From contig NZ_QOWJ01000007.1 in the NCBI RefSeq assembly GCF_003332885.2, positions 1-64,000 of the forward strand: 64,000 nucleotides of DNA, read 5' to 3'. Below are positions 8,591-16,606 of the stretch, piece by piece. Under the pieces are notes generated by a model. It ran no database searches and was not told where the DNA came from. It was given only the letters and a program-made list of their open reading frames with translations. The position numbers and the translations under genes are program-made. Position 1 is the first letter of the stretch; every line of letters starts with the position of its first letter. This DNA comes from Paracnuella aquatica (lineage in GTDB: Bacteria; Bacteroidota; Bacteroidia; Chitinophagales; Chitinophagaceae).

Positions 8591-9355
8591 ATGCTTCAGT
8601 TAACGCAAAAAAAAGCAGTGATCACTGGTGCGGGCAGCGGCATTGGCAAAGCCACTGCGCTGTTGTTTGGTCGCCAGGGTGCGGAGGTGCATGTGCTGGA
8701 CCTGAACAGCGATGAAGCTGCTGCAACAGCTGCAGCGATTAAAGATGCCGGTGGACAAGCATCGGCGCATGTGTGCAATGTGGTGAATCAGCAGGAAGTG
8801 CAGGAAGTGCTGCAAGGAATTGGCCAGGTAGATATTTTGGTAAACAGTGCCGGCATATCGCATATTGGCAAAGCCGATAATACCAGCGAGGCCGATTTTG
8901 ACCGGGTATTTAGCGTAAACGTAAAAGGTGTGTATAACAGCATTCATGCGGTGCTGCCGCTGATGTTGGCGCAAGGCAAAGGTGTAATCCTGAACCTGGC
9001 GTCGATTGCCGGCATCGTAGGCATCCCGGATCGCTTTGCTTACAGCATGAGTAAGGGCGCCGTTTATGCCATGACGCTTTCCGTGGCCCGCGATTATTTA
9101 CACCAAAATATTCGCTGCAACTGCATATCGCCGGCACGGGTGCACACGCCGTTTGTGGATGGGTTTTTGGCAAAGAACTATCCCGGCAGGGAAGCCGAAA
9201 TGATGCATAAATTGAGCAAGTCGCAGCCCATTGGCCGCATGGCCAACCCCGATGAAATTGCAACTTTGATCTTGTATCTATGTTCCGATGAGGCATCATT
9301 CATCACCGGTTGCGATTATCCTATTGACGGCGGTTTTATCAAGCTCAATAACTAA
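8591..9355 (+). CDS. SDR-family dehydrogenase, probable L-fucose pathway enzyme
   Basis: A 254-residue classical short-chain dehydrogenase, cytoplasmic and NAD(P)-dependent. The cofactor motif is TGAGSGIG near the N-terminus, with an Asp after the second strand (HVLDLNSDE) that favours NAD. The structural NAG motif reads NSAG. The catalytic pair is Tyr151 and Lys155 in YSMSK. The C-terminus DEASFITGCDYPIDGGF is typical. In L-fucose oxidation this family supplies either L-fucose dehydrogenase or 2-keto-3-deoxy-L-fuconate dehydrogenase. Being next to the FAH hydrolase makes the second role more likely, because the FAH enzyme would use its 2,4-diketo product. The substrate is inferred, not shown. 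Confidence 0.88.
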   Translation: MLQLTQKKAVITGAGSGIGKATALLFGRQGAEVHVLDLNSDEAAATAAAIKDAGGQASAHVCNVVNQQEVQEVLQGIGQVDILVNSAGISHIGKADNTSEADFDRVFSVNVKGVYNSIHAVLPLMLAQGKGVILNLASIAGIVGIPDRFAYSMSKGAVYAMTLSVARDYLHQNIRCNCISPARVHTPFVDGFLAKNYPGREAEMMHKLSKSQPIGRMANPDEIATLILYLCSDEASFITGCDYPIDGGFIKLNN

Positions 9356-9390
9356 ACGCTTTTGGTACTGCTACCGCAAAATCGACCCTT

Positions 9391-9398
9391 TACATTTG
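9391..9398 (+). promoter_or_regulatory. Possible Bacteroidota -7 box upstream of the FAH gene
   Basis: TACATTTG matches the TAnnTTTG consensus 25 bp before the ATG at 9424. A TTTG lies at 9361-9364, but the 26-bp spacing is longer than the usual 19-21, so this is weak. Confidence 0.2.
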
Positions 9399-9423
9399 TG
9401 AACCTTAAACCACTTTGCTTTAT

Positions 9424-10281
9424 ATGAAACTTTTTCGCTTTGGCCAGCCCGGTGCAGAAAAACCGGGTGTGGTAGTGGACGATGAATACCTCGACGTATC
9501 TTCTTTTGAAACCGATTATACCGAGCAGTTTTTTGCAACAGGCGGCATGGCGCGGCTGCAGCAGTTTGTGACGGCGCGAAAAGATAGCCTGCCCCGCATG
9601 CCGGAAGGCGAACGCCTGGGGCCGCCACTGGCAAGGCCATCGAAGATTGTGTGCATTGGCCTCAACTACGCCGATCATGCAAAAGAAACCGGGGCACAAA
9701 CACCTTCGGAGCCCATCATTTTTATGAAATCGACCACGGCGCTGTGCGGCCCAAACGATGATACGATGATTCCTCGCGGCTCGGAAAAAACCGACTGGGA
9801 AGTGGAACTGGCAGTTGTGATCGGCAAAAAAGCAACTTATGTAGATGAAGCCGATGCGATGAATTATGTGGCCGGCTATTGCCTGCACAACGACCTGAGC
9901 GAACGGGCTTTCCAACTGGAACGCAACGGCACCTGGGATAAAGGCAAAGGCTGCGACACGTTTGCGCCACTTGGTCCCTGGCTGGTAACAAAAGATGAAG
10001 TTGCGGATGTCGATAATCTTCGGTTGTGGCTTACCGTGAATGGAAAAAAAATGCAGGATGGAACTACCGCCAACCTGATTTTTAAAATCCCGTTTCTGGT
10101 TTCCTACGTCAGCCAGTTTATGACTTTGCTGCCCGGCGATGTGATCTCAACAGGTACTCCCGCCGGTGTGGGCCTCGGCATGAACCCACAGGTATACCTC
10201 AAGCCCGGCGATGTAGTGGAACTTGGCATCGACGGACTGGGTACGAGCAAACAAAAAGTAGTTGCTTATAAAGCGGGTTAA
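9424..10281 (+). CDS. Fumarylacetoacetate hydrolase family protein, probable 2,4-diketo-3-deoxy-L-fuconate hydrolase
   Basis: 285 residues from the ATG at 9424; an in-frame TTG at 9415 is a less likely start. The FAH catalytic domain covers about residues 70-280. Family motifs include CIGLNYADHAKETG, the metal-binding Glu/Asp residues in DWEVELAVVIG, GYCLHNDLSERAFQLE, and STGTPAGVGLG followed by LKPGDVVELGIDGLG. In the non-phosphorylating L-fucose route a member of this family splits L-2,4-diketo-3-deoxyfuconate to pyruvate and L-lactate. The neighbours (SDR before, lactonase after) fit that route. Other FAH members act on ketopentonates or acylpyruvates, so the substrate is inferred from context. 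Confidence 0.85.
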   Translation: MKLFRFGQPGAEKPGVVVDDEYLDVSSFETDYTEQFFATGGMARLQQFVTARKDSLPRMPEGERLGPPLARPSKIVCIGLNYADHAKETGAQTPSEPIIFMKSTTALCGPNDDTMIPRGSEKTDWEVELAVVIGKKATYVDEADAMNYVAGYCLHNDLSERAFQLERNGTWDKGKGCDTFAPLGPWLVTKDEVADVDNLRLWLTVNGKKMQDGTTANLIFKIPFLVSYVSQFMTLLPGDVISTGTPAGVGLGMNPQVYLKPGDVVELGIDGLGTSKQKVVAYKAG

Positions 10282-10286
10282 ATTCA

Positions 10287-10359
10287 AAAGGCAAAGTTCA
10301 AAAAGTAAAAACAGCTAACAAAAAGTTGCTTCCGTTTTTGACTTTTGAATTTTGCCTTT
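10287..10359. repeat. Imperfect inverted repeat between FAH and lactonase genes
   Basis: The left arm (10287-10312) and right arm (10334-10359) are near reverse complements, both built on the AAAGGCAAARTTCAAAAAG pattern. It sits in the 114-bp gap between two operon genes and has no U-tract of terminator type. It is probably a dispersed intergenic palindrome. Confidence 0.6.
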
Positions 10360-10395
10360 GTACTCATTTGCCATCACTTCCATCTTACTCATTCT

Positions 10396-11223
10396 ATGCG
10401 CATCGACAGTCACCAACATTTCTGGCATTACAGTCCCGAGCGGCATTCATGGATAACGGATGATATGTCGGCTATCCGCCGCGATTTTTTGCCCACCGAT
10501 CTGCAGCCCATTTTAACACAGCACCGCTTTGATGGCTGCGTGGCAGTACAGGCCGACCAGGTGGAAGCGGAGAACAATTTTTTATTGTCGCTGGCAGCAG
10601 AAAATCCGTTCATAAAAGGTGTTGTGGGTTGGGTGGATTTGCAGGCTGATAACATTGAAGAGCGGCTGGCGCATTACCGTCAAATGCCCGCCATGAAAGG
10701 CTTTCGGCATGTGCTGCAGGGCGAAAGCGACCGTGCATTGATGCTGCGGCCCAATTTTAAAAGAGGCATTGCTGCATTGCAACAATGGGGCTTTACTTAC
10801 GACCTCCTGGTGTTTACCGACCAACTTCAATATTGCACTGAACTGGTGGCATATTTCCCTGATCAGCCCTTTGTGCTCGATCATATTGCCAAGCCGCAGA
10901 TCCGGGAAGGAAAGATTGACAAATGGGCAAAAGATATACGGCAGTTGGCGCAACATCCCAATGTTTGCTGCAAGGTTTCGGGCATGGTTACCGAGGCCGC
11001 CTGGCAGGATTGGAAGCAGGCGGATTTTACACCGTACCTGGATGTAGTTGTCGAGGCATTTGGCGCCAACCGTTTGCTGTATGGGTCCGACTGGCCCGTG
11101 TGTAATGTGGCCGGTGGTTATGATGCCGCACTGAACATTGTAGCGCAATATTTCAGATCTTTTTCCGCAGCAGAACAGGCTGCTATTTTTGGTGAAAATG
11201 CAGCGCGTTTTTACAAGCTGTAA
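10396..11223 (+). CDS. Amidohydrolase-family lactonase, probable L-fucono-1,5-lactonase
   Basis: 275 residues from the ATG at 10396. The longer frame starting at 10345 reads through the repeat-bordered leader and is rejected. It is a TIM-barrel metal-dependent hydrolase of the amidohydrolase-2 type. The HxH motif is in RIDSHQHFWHY (His6 and His8). Further strands carry FVLDHIAKPQI, CCKVSGMVTEA and the terminal metal Asp in LLYGSDWPVCN. This is the pattern of L-fuconolactonase and related sugar lactonases, which open L-fucono-1,5-lactone to L-fuconate. Placement after the FAH gene and before a Gfo/Idh oxidoreductase supports a sugar-acid pathway. Confidence 0.88.
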   Translation: MRIDSHQHFWHYSPERHSWITDDMSAIRRDFLPTDLQPILTQHRFDGCVAVQADQVEAENNFLLSLAAENPFIKGVVGWVDLQADNIEERLAHYRQMPAMKGFRHVLQGESDRALMLRPNFKRGIAALQQWGFTYDLLVFTDQLQYCTELVAYFPDQPFVLDHIAKPQIREGKIDKWAKDIRQLAQHPNVCCKVSGMVTEAAWQDWKQADFTPYLDVVVEAFGANRLLYGSDWPVCNVAGGYDAALNIVAQYFRSFSAAEQAAIFGENAARFYKL

Positions 11224-11285
11224 GCCAATATTTTTATTAACTGTAAACAGCCGTTCCGGGTTGTTTCAAAATAAACCAATTCATC

Positions 11286-12329
11286 ATGAAGCCCATTCGC
11301 ACCGCAATTTGTTCGTTCGGCATGTCGGGAAAAGTGTTTCATGCGCCGTTCCTGCACGTACTTCCCGGTTTTGAATTATATGCCGTGTGGGAGCGAAGCA
11401 AACAACTGGCCGCGGCCAGTTATCCATACATCCGCAGCGTGTCTACTTACGAAGAATTGCTGGCTGATGATACCATTGAATTGGTGGTGGTGAACACGCC
11501 CAACTACACGCATTTTGAATACACCAAAATCGCATTGGAAGCGGGCAAACATGTGCTGGTAGAAAAGCCATTTACCGCCACTGAAGGCGAGGCCCAAACA
11601 TTGGCAGCACTGGCAGCAGAAAAAGGCAAAGTGTTAGCCCTGTACCACAACCGCCGCTGGGACAGCGATTTCAAAACGGTGCAACAAGTGTTGCAGCAAG
11701 GTGTGTTGGGCGATGTTGTGGAAGTGTCGATTCATTTTGATCGGTACAAAGTGGAACTAAGCCCGAAGCAACACAAAGAAGTGCCGCAACCCGGCACAGG
11801 CGTGCTGTACGATCTTGGTTCGCACCTCATCGACCAGGCACTGGTGCTGTTTGGTATGCCGCAACGCGTATTTGCCGACATCCGCACCGTGCGGCCAATC
11901 TCTAAAGTGGACGATTACTTTGAAGTCCTGCTGTATTATCCAACGCTTAGGGTGCGCCTGCATTCAAGCTACCTGGTGCGGGAAGCAGGGGCCGGGTTTA
12001 TTTTGCACGGTTCCAAAGGTTCGTTTTTAAAATCGCGGACCGATGTGCAGGAAACTGCGCTGACCGAAGGCCAACTGCCCACCGGGGAAAACTGGGGCAC
12101 CGAGCCGCAAAGCGAAAGCGGCTTACTGCACACCGAACGGGATGGCGTCGTGGTTCGTGAAACAGTGGAAACCCTGCAGGGCAACTATGCCGGTTTGTAC
12201 GAAGGTGTATGGCAGGCCATACGCAACGGTGCATCGGTGCCCGTTAGTGCTGAAGATGGCATCGCCATCATCCGCATCATTGAAGCGGCACACCGCAGCA
12301 ACCGCGAAGGCCGCGTGGTGGATCTGTAA
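11286..12329 (+). CDS. Gfo/Idh/MocA family NAD(P)-dependent oxidoreductase
   Basis: A 347-residue two-domain sugar oxidoreductase. The N-terminal Rossmann fold begins at about residue 5 with a variant glycine motif (CSFGMSGKVFHAPFL). It continues to VVVNTPNYTHFEYTKIALEA and the family hallmark HVLVEKPFT, whose Lys sits at the active site. The C-terminal alpha/beta domain holds YDLGSHLIDQALVLFG with the conserved Asp-x3-His-like element. No signal peptide, so cytoplasmic. It resembles the YhhX/YdgJ branch. As the last gene of the fucose block, it could be the sugar dehydrogenase that makes the lactone opened by its neighbour. That is an inference, because the branch is functionally diverse. 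Confidence 0.85.
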   Translation: MKPIRTAICSFGMSGKVFHAPFLHVLPGFELYAVWERSKQLAAASYPYIRSVSTYEELLADDTIELVVVNTPNYTHFEYTKIALEAGKHVLVEKPFTATEGEAQTLAALAAEKGKVLALYHNRRWDSDFKTVQQVLQQGVLGDVVEVSIHFDRYKVELSPKQHKEVPQPGTGVLYDLGSHLIDQALVLFGMPQRVFADIRTVRPISKVDDYFEVLLYYPTLRVRLHSSYLVREAGAGFILHGSKGSFLKSRTDVQETALTEGQLPTGENWGTEPQSESGLLHTERDGVVVRETVETLQGNYAGLYEGVWQAIRNGASVPVSAEDGIAIIRIIEAAHRSNREGRVVDL

Positions 12330-12340
12330 AATAGTTGACT

Positions 12341-12745
12341 TTATTTTCTGCGCAGCAGCTTGTAATAAATGCGCTCCGGCAGGTCGCCAAAAATAAGCAG
12401 GCTTACTTCGCATACCCATAGCCGTTGTTTCAGCACTTTGCCTTCTCGTGGATAAATGCGGTAGTACGCACCGCCCTGTGGCGCGGGGCAAAACTCATCG
12501 AGCACCAGCACCGAAGCGCCTTCAAAAGCAGTGCGCTCCAATCGCAGCCATAGCTCGTTGCTGCGGCGTGCCAGCAGGTGCAGCAGTTCGTCTATGCCCG
12601 AAGTGAGCACCACCTCGGTAGGCGGCTTTCCGTTGGCGCCGGTTAGTACCAGTCGCCAGCATCCTTCCAGCTTTACAAAACAAAAAGCCTCTTCAAAGGC
12701 CTGTGGGGCGGGTTGGGCGTGCAGGGCAAGTTCGTTAGCCAACAT
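12341..12745 (-). CDS. Hypothetical protein (134 aa)
   Basis: Not recognised. It has no signal peptide or membrane segment. The N-terminus reads MLANELALHAQPAPQAFEEA. The middle has a strand-rich region (CFVKLEGCWRLVLTGANG), a helix (TSGIDELLHLLARRSNELW) and further strands (ASVLVLDEFCPA). The C-terminus is basic with aromatic residues (LPERIYYKLLRRK). It is convergent with the Gfo/Idh gene, only 11 bp between the stop codons, which suggests a real gene boundary. Codon use looks like the neighbours. Confidence 0.65.
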   Translation of the reverse strand: MLANELALHAQPAPQAFEEAFCFVKLEGCWRLVLTGANGKPPTEVVLTSGIDELLHLLARRSNELWLRLERTAFEGASVLVLDEFCPAPQGGAYYRIYPREGKVLKQRLWVCEVSLLIFGDLPERIYYKLLRRK

Positions 12746-13295
12746 ATTCGGTTAATGGGTTATAAATACGGAAGGCTGGGTGAAACTACCTTTTGAAGTA
12801 TCATCTTTTTACGTCACTGCAAAGGGGTAGCAATATCCTGCCTTATTCGGGTTGCAAGTTAGCCAGGTGTGTTCGATAGCTTTGGTAAATAAATGTCAAT
12901 ACTTATTGCAAAGTGCTGATTGTTCTTTAACCAATGTGCTTGAAACCATTACGTATTAAGAATATGGAGCTACCCGTTTGCCTGCCTTTTTACAACATTA
13001 TTGTTGCTGTTTGCAACAACCTTACAACAGTAATCAAATTTATCGGGGTTTAAATGCAGGGGTAGCGAATGAGCCAAAATACCCGTCGCTACATTTCGAT
13101 ATTTTTTAATGCTGTGCCGTTTTTTCGTTTTTTATTTAAATAAAATGGCTGTTGCTGCTGTTTACTGTTGTATTTGTTCAAATTTTTTTTATAAATCATT
13201 TGCCAGGCGTTTATTTCTCGGTACACTTGCGATACGATATGTGGCGCTGCCATGTTTTTCTTTGTTCACCATGCCATTAAGGAAGCATTTTATAC
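12746..13295. other. Intergenic region upstream of the uronate block
   Basis: 550 bp between divergent genes, more AT-rich than its surroundings, with no supported ORF; the 70-codon frame at 13109-13321 has no coding character. It should hold the promoter of the uxaBA gene. A perfect 7-bp inverted repeat TTGTTGC (13001-13007) / GCAACAA (13013-13019) with a 5-bp spacer lies about 280 bp before the start codon and could be an operator or a small hairpin. Confidence 0.4.
13001..13019. promoter_or_regulatory. Operator-like inverted repeat upstream of uxaBA
   Basis: TTGTTGC, 5 bp, GCAACAA: perfect dyad symmetry in the AT-rich leader of the uronate block. Binding by a LacI/GntR-type regulator is only a guess, and no such regulator gene is nearby. 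Confidence 0.25.
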
Positions 13296-16200
13296 ATGAA
13301 ACTTTCCCGGTCAAACCTTAAACATATTTCAGCCAAAAGCCTGAGTATCCCTAACGACGCAATTTTTTCACTGCCAGAAAAGGTGCTGCAATTTGGCACC
13401 GGTGTATTGCTGCGCGGGCTGCCCGATTACTTTATTGACAAAGCCAATAAAATGGGCCTGTTCAATGGCCGCGTGGTAGTGGTAAAAAGCACGGCGCAGG
13501 GAAGCATCGATGCATTTGAAACGCAGGATGGGTTGTACACGCTGTGCATCCGCGGTGTGAGGGAAGGAAAAGCGGTTTCGGAAAATGGGATCAATGCATC
13601 TATCAGCCGGGTGCTCAATGCCGCCAGCGAGTGGAGTGCTATTTTGGAATGTGCCCACAACCCCGAGTTGCAGATCATTATCTCCAACACTACAGAGGCC
13701 GGTTTTCAATTGGTGCCCGATGATATTCATGCGGCACCGCCGGCTTCGTTCCCGGGCAAGCTGCTGGCATTTTTATACCAACGTTACCAGGCATTTGGCG
13801 GCAGCCCCGAAAGCGGCATGGTCATCGTGCCTACCGAGCTGGTGCCGGACAACGGAACTAAGCTGGCGCAAATGATGCAGCAGCTGGCGCAGCAGGCCAA
13901 CCTGGAGCCCGCTTTTGCCCAATGGCTGCAGGCGCACAACCGCTTTTGTAATTCGCTGGTCGATTGTATAGTTCCGGGCATACCCGATACTGCAGCAAAG
14001 GCTGCCATTGAAAAAGAACTGGGTTACGAAGATGCGCTGCTCACCATGTCGGAAGCATACCGGCTGTGGGCCATTGAAGGCGACGACCATGTGCGGCTGG
14101 TATTGGGTTTTGCAGCAGCCGATCCAAGTGTGCTCATTGCGCCAGACATTAGGCTGCACCGCGAACTGAAATTGCGCCTGCTCAATGCCACGCATACACT
14201 GAGTTGCGCCGTTGCATTTTTGGCGCCGTTTGCAACGGTAAAAGATGCCATGAACAATGCTGGCTTTACGCGGTTTTTAACCGGGCTGATGCTCGAAGAA
14301 ATTGCGCCAGCCATACCTTATCCTGTAGACGCCAGTGTGGCCGAAGCTTTTGGTCGCCAGGTGCTCGACCGGTTCCGCAACCCGCATATACGTCACCAGT
14401 GGCTGTCCATTAGTGTGCAGTACACGGCCAAAATCAAAGCCCGTTGTGTGCCGCTGTTGCTTGAGCATTATAGTAAAAATGCAACCGCGCCGCAGCTTAT
14501 GGCGCTGGGCTTTGCCGGTTACTTAGCATTTTCCAAAGCAGTGCGCCAGCAGGATGGCCAGTACTTTGGCGAATGGAATGGTCAATCGTATCCCATTCAG
14601 GACGATCAGGCCGCAACGCTGTTTGCGCATTGGCAAAAAGGGGAGGCCGCTGCTGTAGTGCAAGCTGTTTTATCCGATACAACGTTGTGGGGCACCGACC
14701 TTACTCAGTTGCCCCTGTTTTCCGAAACGGTGCTGGAGCATTTGATGATAATTTTGGCTGGTGGCTTGCCACAGGCGCTCCAACTGGACGCTGACCATGC
14801 ACAGCCGACACCTGAAATGAAGCACCGCATTACAAAAATTCATCCCGACGATAACGTGCTGGTGGCACTGGCCAACCTGGAAGCAGGCGAAACGCTCCAT
14901 TATAGCGGTGATGCGTACACGCTGCCGGGACGGGTGCCTGCAAAACATAAATTTGTAACCACCGATCTGCAACCCGGCGATCCTGTTTATATGTATGGTG
15001 TGCTGGTGGGTAAGGCCCATACGGCCATTGTACGCGGCGGTGTTATTACCACCTCCAACCTCAAACATGCGGCCAGCCCGTTTACCATTGGCGACCGCAA
15101 ACTGGATTGGCCCAAACCCGATGTTTCGAAATTTGCCAACCGCACATTTAGTGGTTACCACCGGCGGGATGGCAAAGTGGGCACTGCCAACTATTGGGTG
15201 GTGATCCCCATGGTATTTTGCGAAAACCGCAACCTCGATGTGCTGCGCGAATCATTGGTAGAAGAATTGGGTTTTGGCCGTAACCGGCAAAACCGCGTAG
15301 CGGTGGCCCAACTGGTAGATCTGTATAAAAGTGGCGCATCGGTTGATGCCATCTTAAACGCCGACCTGCAAGTGGCGGAAACGGCCCAAAAGCGGGCAGC
15401 ACTTTTTCCCAACGTCGACGGCATTAAATTTCTAACCCACGATGGCGGCTGCGGTGGCACCCGACAGGATGCACAGGCATTGTGCGGCCTGCTGGCAGGT
15501 TATATTGCGCATCCCAACGTGGCAGGCGCCACGGTGTTAAGCCTGGGCTGTCAAAATGCACAGGCCCAAATGCTGCTTGAGGAGCTTGCCAAACGCGATC
15601 CTTCGCTCAGCAAACCGGTGTATGTATTGGAACAACAGGCAGTGGGCACCGAAGCCAACCTTATTTCCGAAGCCATCAAGCAAACTTTTGCCGGGCTGGT
15701 GTATGCCAATAGCCTGGAACGCAAACCTGCGCCGCTGAGCAAATTGTGCATTGGGCTGGAGTGCGGTGGCTCTGATGGTTTTTCCGGTATTTCAGCCAAT
15801 CCTGCTATTGGTTATACATCCGATTTGTTGGTAGCATTGGGTGGCTCTGTTATCCTTTCCGAGTTTCCGGAGCTATGCGGCGCCGAGCAAAACATTAGCG
15901 ACCGATGTGTGGATACCGAAACGGCACAACGTTTTGCCCACCTGATGCAGGTATACAACCAGCGGGCGGTGGAAGCAGGTTCGGGCTTTGATATGAACCC
16001 ATCGCCGGGCAACATCAAAGATGGCCTTATTACCGATGCCATTAAATCGGCTGGCGCAGCCAAAAAAGGCGGTACCTCGCCGGTGGTGGCCGTGCTCGAT
16101 TATCCCGAACTGGTAACCAAACCGGGATTGAACCTCCTGTGCACACCGGGCAACGATGTGGAAAGCACCACCGCCGAAGTAGCTTCGGGTGCAAACGTTG

Positions 16201-16469
16201 TGTTGTTTACCACCGGCCTTGGCACGCCGACAGGCAACCCGGTTGCGCCAGTGGTAAAGATCTCGAGCAACACGGCACTTGCACAAAAAATGCACGACAT
16301 CATCGACATAGATACAGGCACCATTATCGATGGCGAGGAAACCATTGAACAGGCCGGCGAACGCATTTTGGAATACGTGATCCGCGTAGCCAGTGGAGAG
16401 CAGGAAGTATGTGCCGTTCGGAAAGGGCAGGATGATTTTATTCCGTGGAAACGCGGTGTGTCGTTATAA
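13296..16469 (+). CDS. Fused tagaturonate reductase / altronate dehydratase
   Basis: A single 1057-residue frame joining two consecutive enzymes of galacturonate catabolism. Residues 1 to about 500 are a UxaB-type tagaturonate reductase of the long-chain mannitol dehydrogenase family: NAD-binding QFGTGVLLRGL, ISNTTEAGF, and the catalytic block KLRLLNATHTLS. Residue 508 onward is a full-length UxaA-type altronate dehydratase: an N-terminal SAF-like domain (residues about 508-600, starting MKHRITKIHPDDNVLVALAN), then the iron/active-site blocks HDGGCGGTRQDA, SLGCQNAQ, GLECGGSDGFSG and PSPGNIKDG. The join has no obvious linker, and Met508 could be an old start codon. The enzyme reduces tagaturonate to altronate and then dehydrates it to 2-keto-3-deoxygluconate. 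It is followed by uxaC. Confidence 0.92.
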   Translation: MKLSRSNLKHISAKSLSIPNDAIFSLPEKVLQFGTGVLLRGLPDYFIDKANKMGLFNGRVVVVKSTAQGSIDAFETQDGLYTLCIRGVREGKAVSENGINASISRVLNAASEWSAILECAHNPELQIIISNTTEAGFQLVPDDIHAAPPASFPGKLLAFLYQRYQAFGGSPESGMVIVPTELVPDNGTKLAQMMQQLAQQANLEPAFAQWLQAHNRFCNSLVDCIVPGIPDTAAKAAIEKELGYEDALLTMSEAYRLWAIEGDDHVRLVLGFAAADPSVLIAPDIRLHRELKLRLLNATHTLSCAVAFLAPFATVKDAMNNAGFTRFLTGLMLEEIAPAIPYPVDASVAEAFGRQVLDRFRNPHIRHQWLSISVQYTAKIKARCVPLLLEHYSKNATAPQLMALGFAGYLAFSKAVRQQDGQYFGEWNGQSYPIQDDQAATLFAHWQKGEAAAVVQAVLSDTTLWGTDLTQLPLFSETVLEHLMIILAGGLPQALQLDADHAQPTPEMKHRITKIHPDDNVLVALANLEAGETLHYSGDAYTLPGRVPAKHKFVTTDLQPGDPVYMYGVLVGKAHTAIVRGGVITTSNLKHAASPFTIGDRKLDWPKPDVSKFANRTFSGYHRRDGKVGTANYWVVIPMVFCENRNLDVLRESLVEELGFGRNRQNRVAVAQLVDLYKSGASVDAILNADLQVAETAQKRAALFPNVDGIKFLTHDGGCGGTRQDAQALCGLLAGYIAHPNVAGATVLSLGCQNAQAQMLLEELAKRDPSLSKPVYVLEQQAVGTEANLISEAIKQTFAGLVYANSLERKPAPLSKLCIGLECGGSDGFSGISANPAIGYTSDLLVALGGSVILSEFPELCGAEQNISDRCVDTETAQRFAHLMQVYNQRAVEAGSGFDMNPSPGNIKDGLITDAIKSAGAAKKGGTSPVVAVLDYPELVTKPGLNLLCTPGNDVESTTAEVASGANVVLFTTGLGTPTGNPVAPVVKISSNTALAQKMHDIIDIDTGTIIDGEETIEQAGERILEYVIRVASGEQEVCAVRKGQDDFIPWKRGVSL

Positions 16470-16471
16470 GG

Positions 16472-16560
16472 TTTTGAACCACGAAGGCACAAAGTAACAA
16501 AGGTTCACTAAGATGTTTCTATATGTTGCTTGGTGTGCTTAGCGTCTTTGTGGTTCAAAA
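16472..16560. repeat. Inverted repeat between uxaBA and uxaC
   Basis: The left arm starts TTTTGAACCACGAAGGCACA at 16472 and the right arm ends CTTTGTGGTTCAAAA at 16560; inner parts (CACTAAG / CTTAGCG) also pair. It fills almost the whole gap between two operon genes. This AACCACGAAGGCACAAAG-type palindrome is seen in many environmental bacterial genomes. Confidence 0.75.
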
Positions 16561-16606
16561 AAGAATCAGCAACCTTCCGGGTAAAACCGGGACAACCATA
16601 ATTGTG

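Noticed and set aside
13109-13321. Plus-strand 70-codon frame before uxaBA
   Set aside because: It is Phe/Cys-rich without coding character and overlaps the uxaBA start in another frame; the region is more likely a leader.
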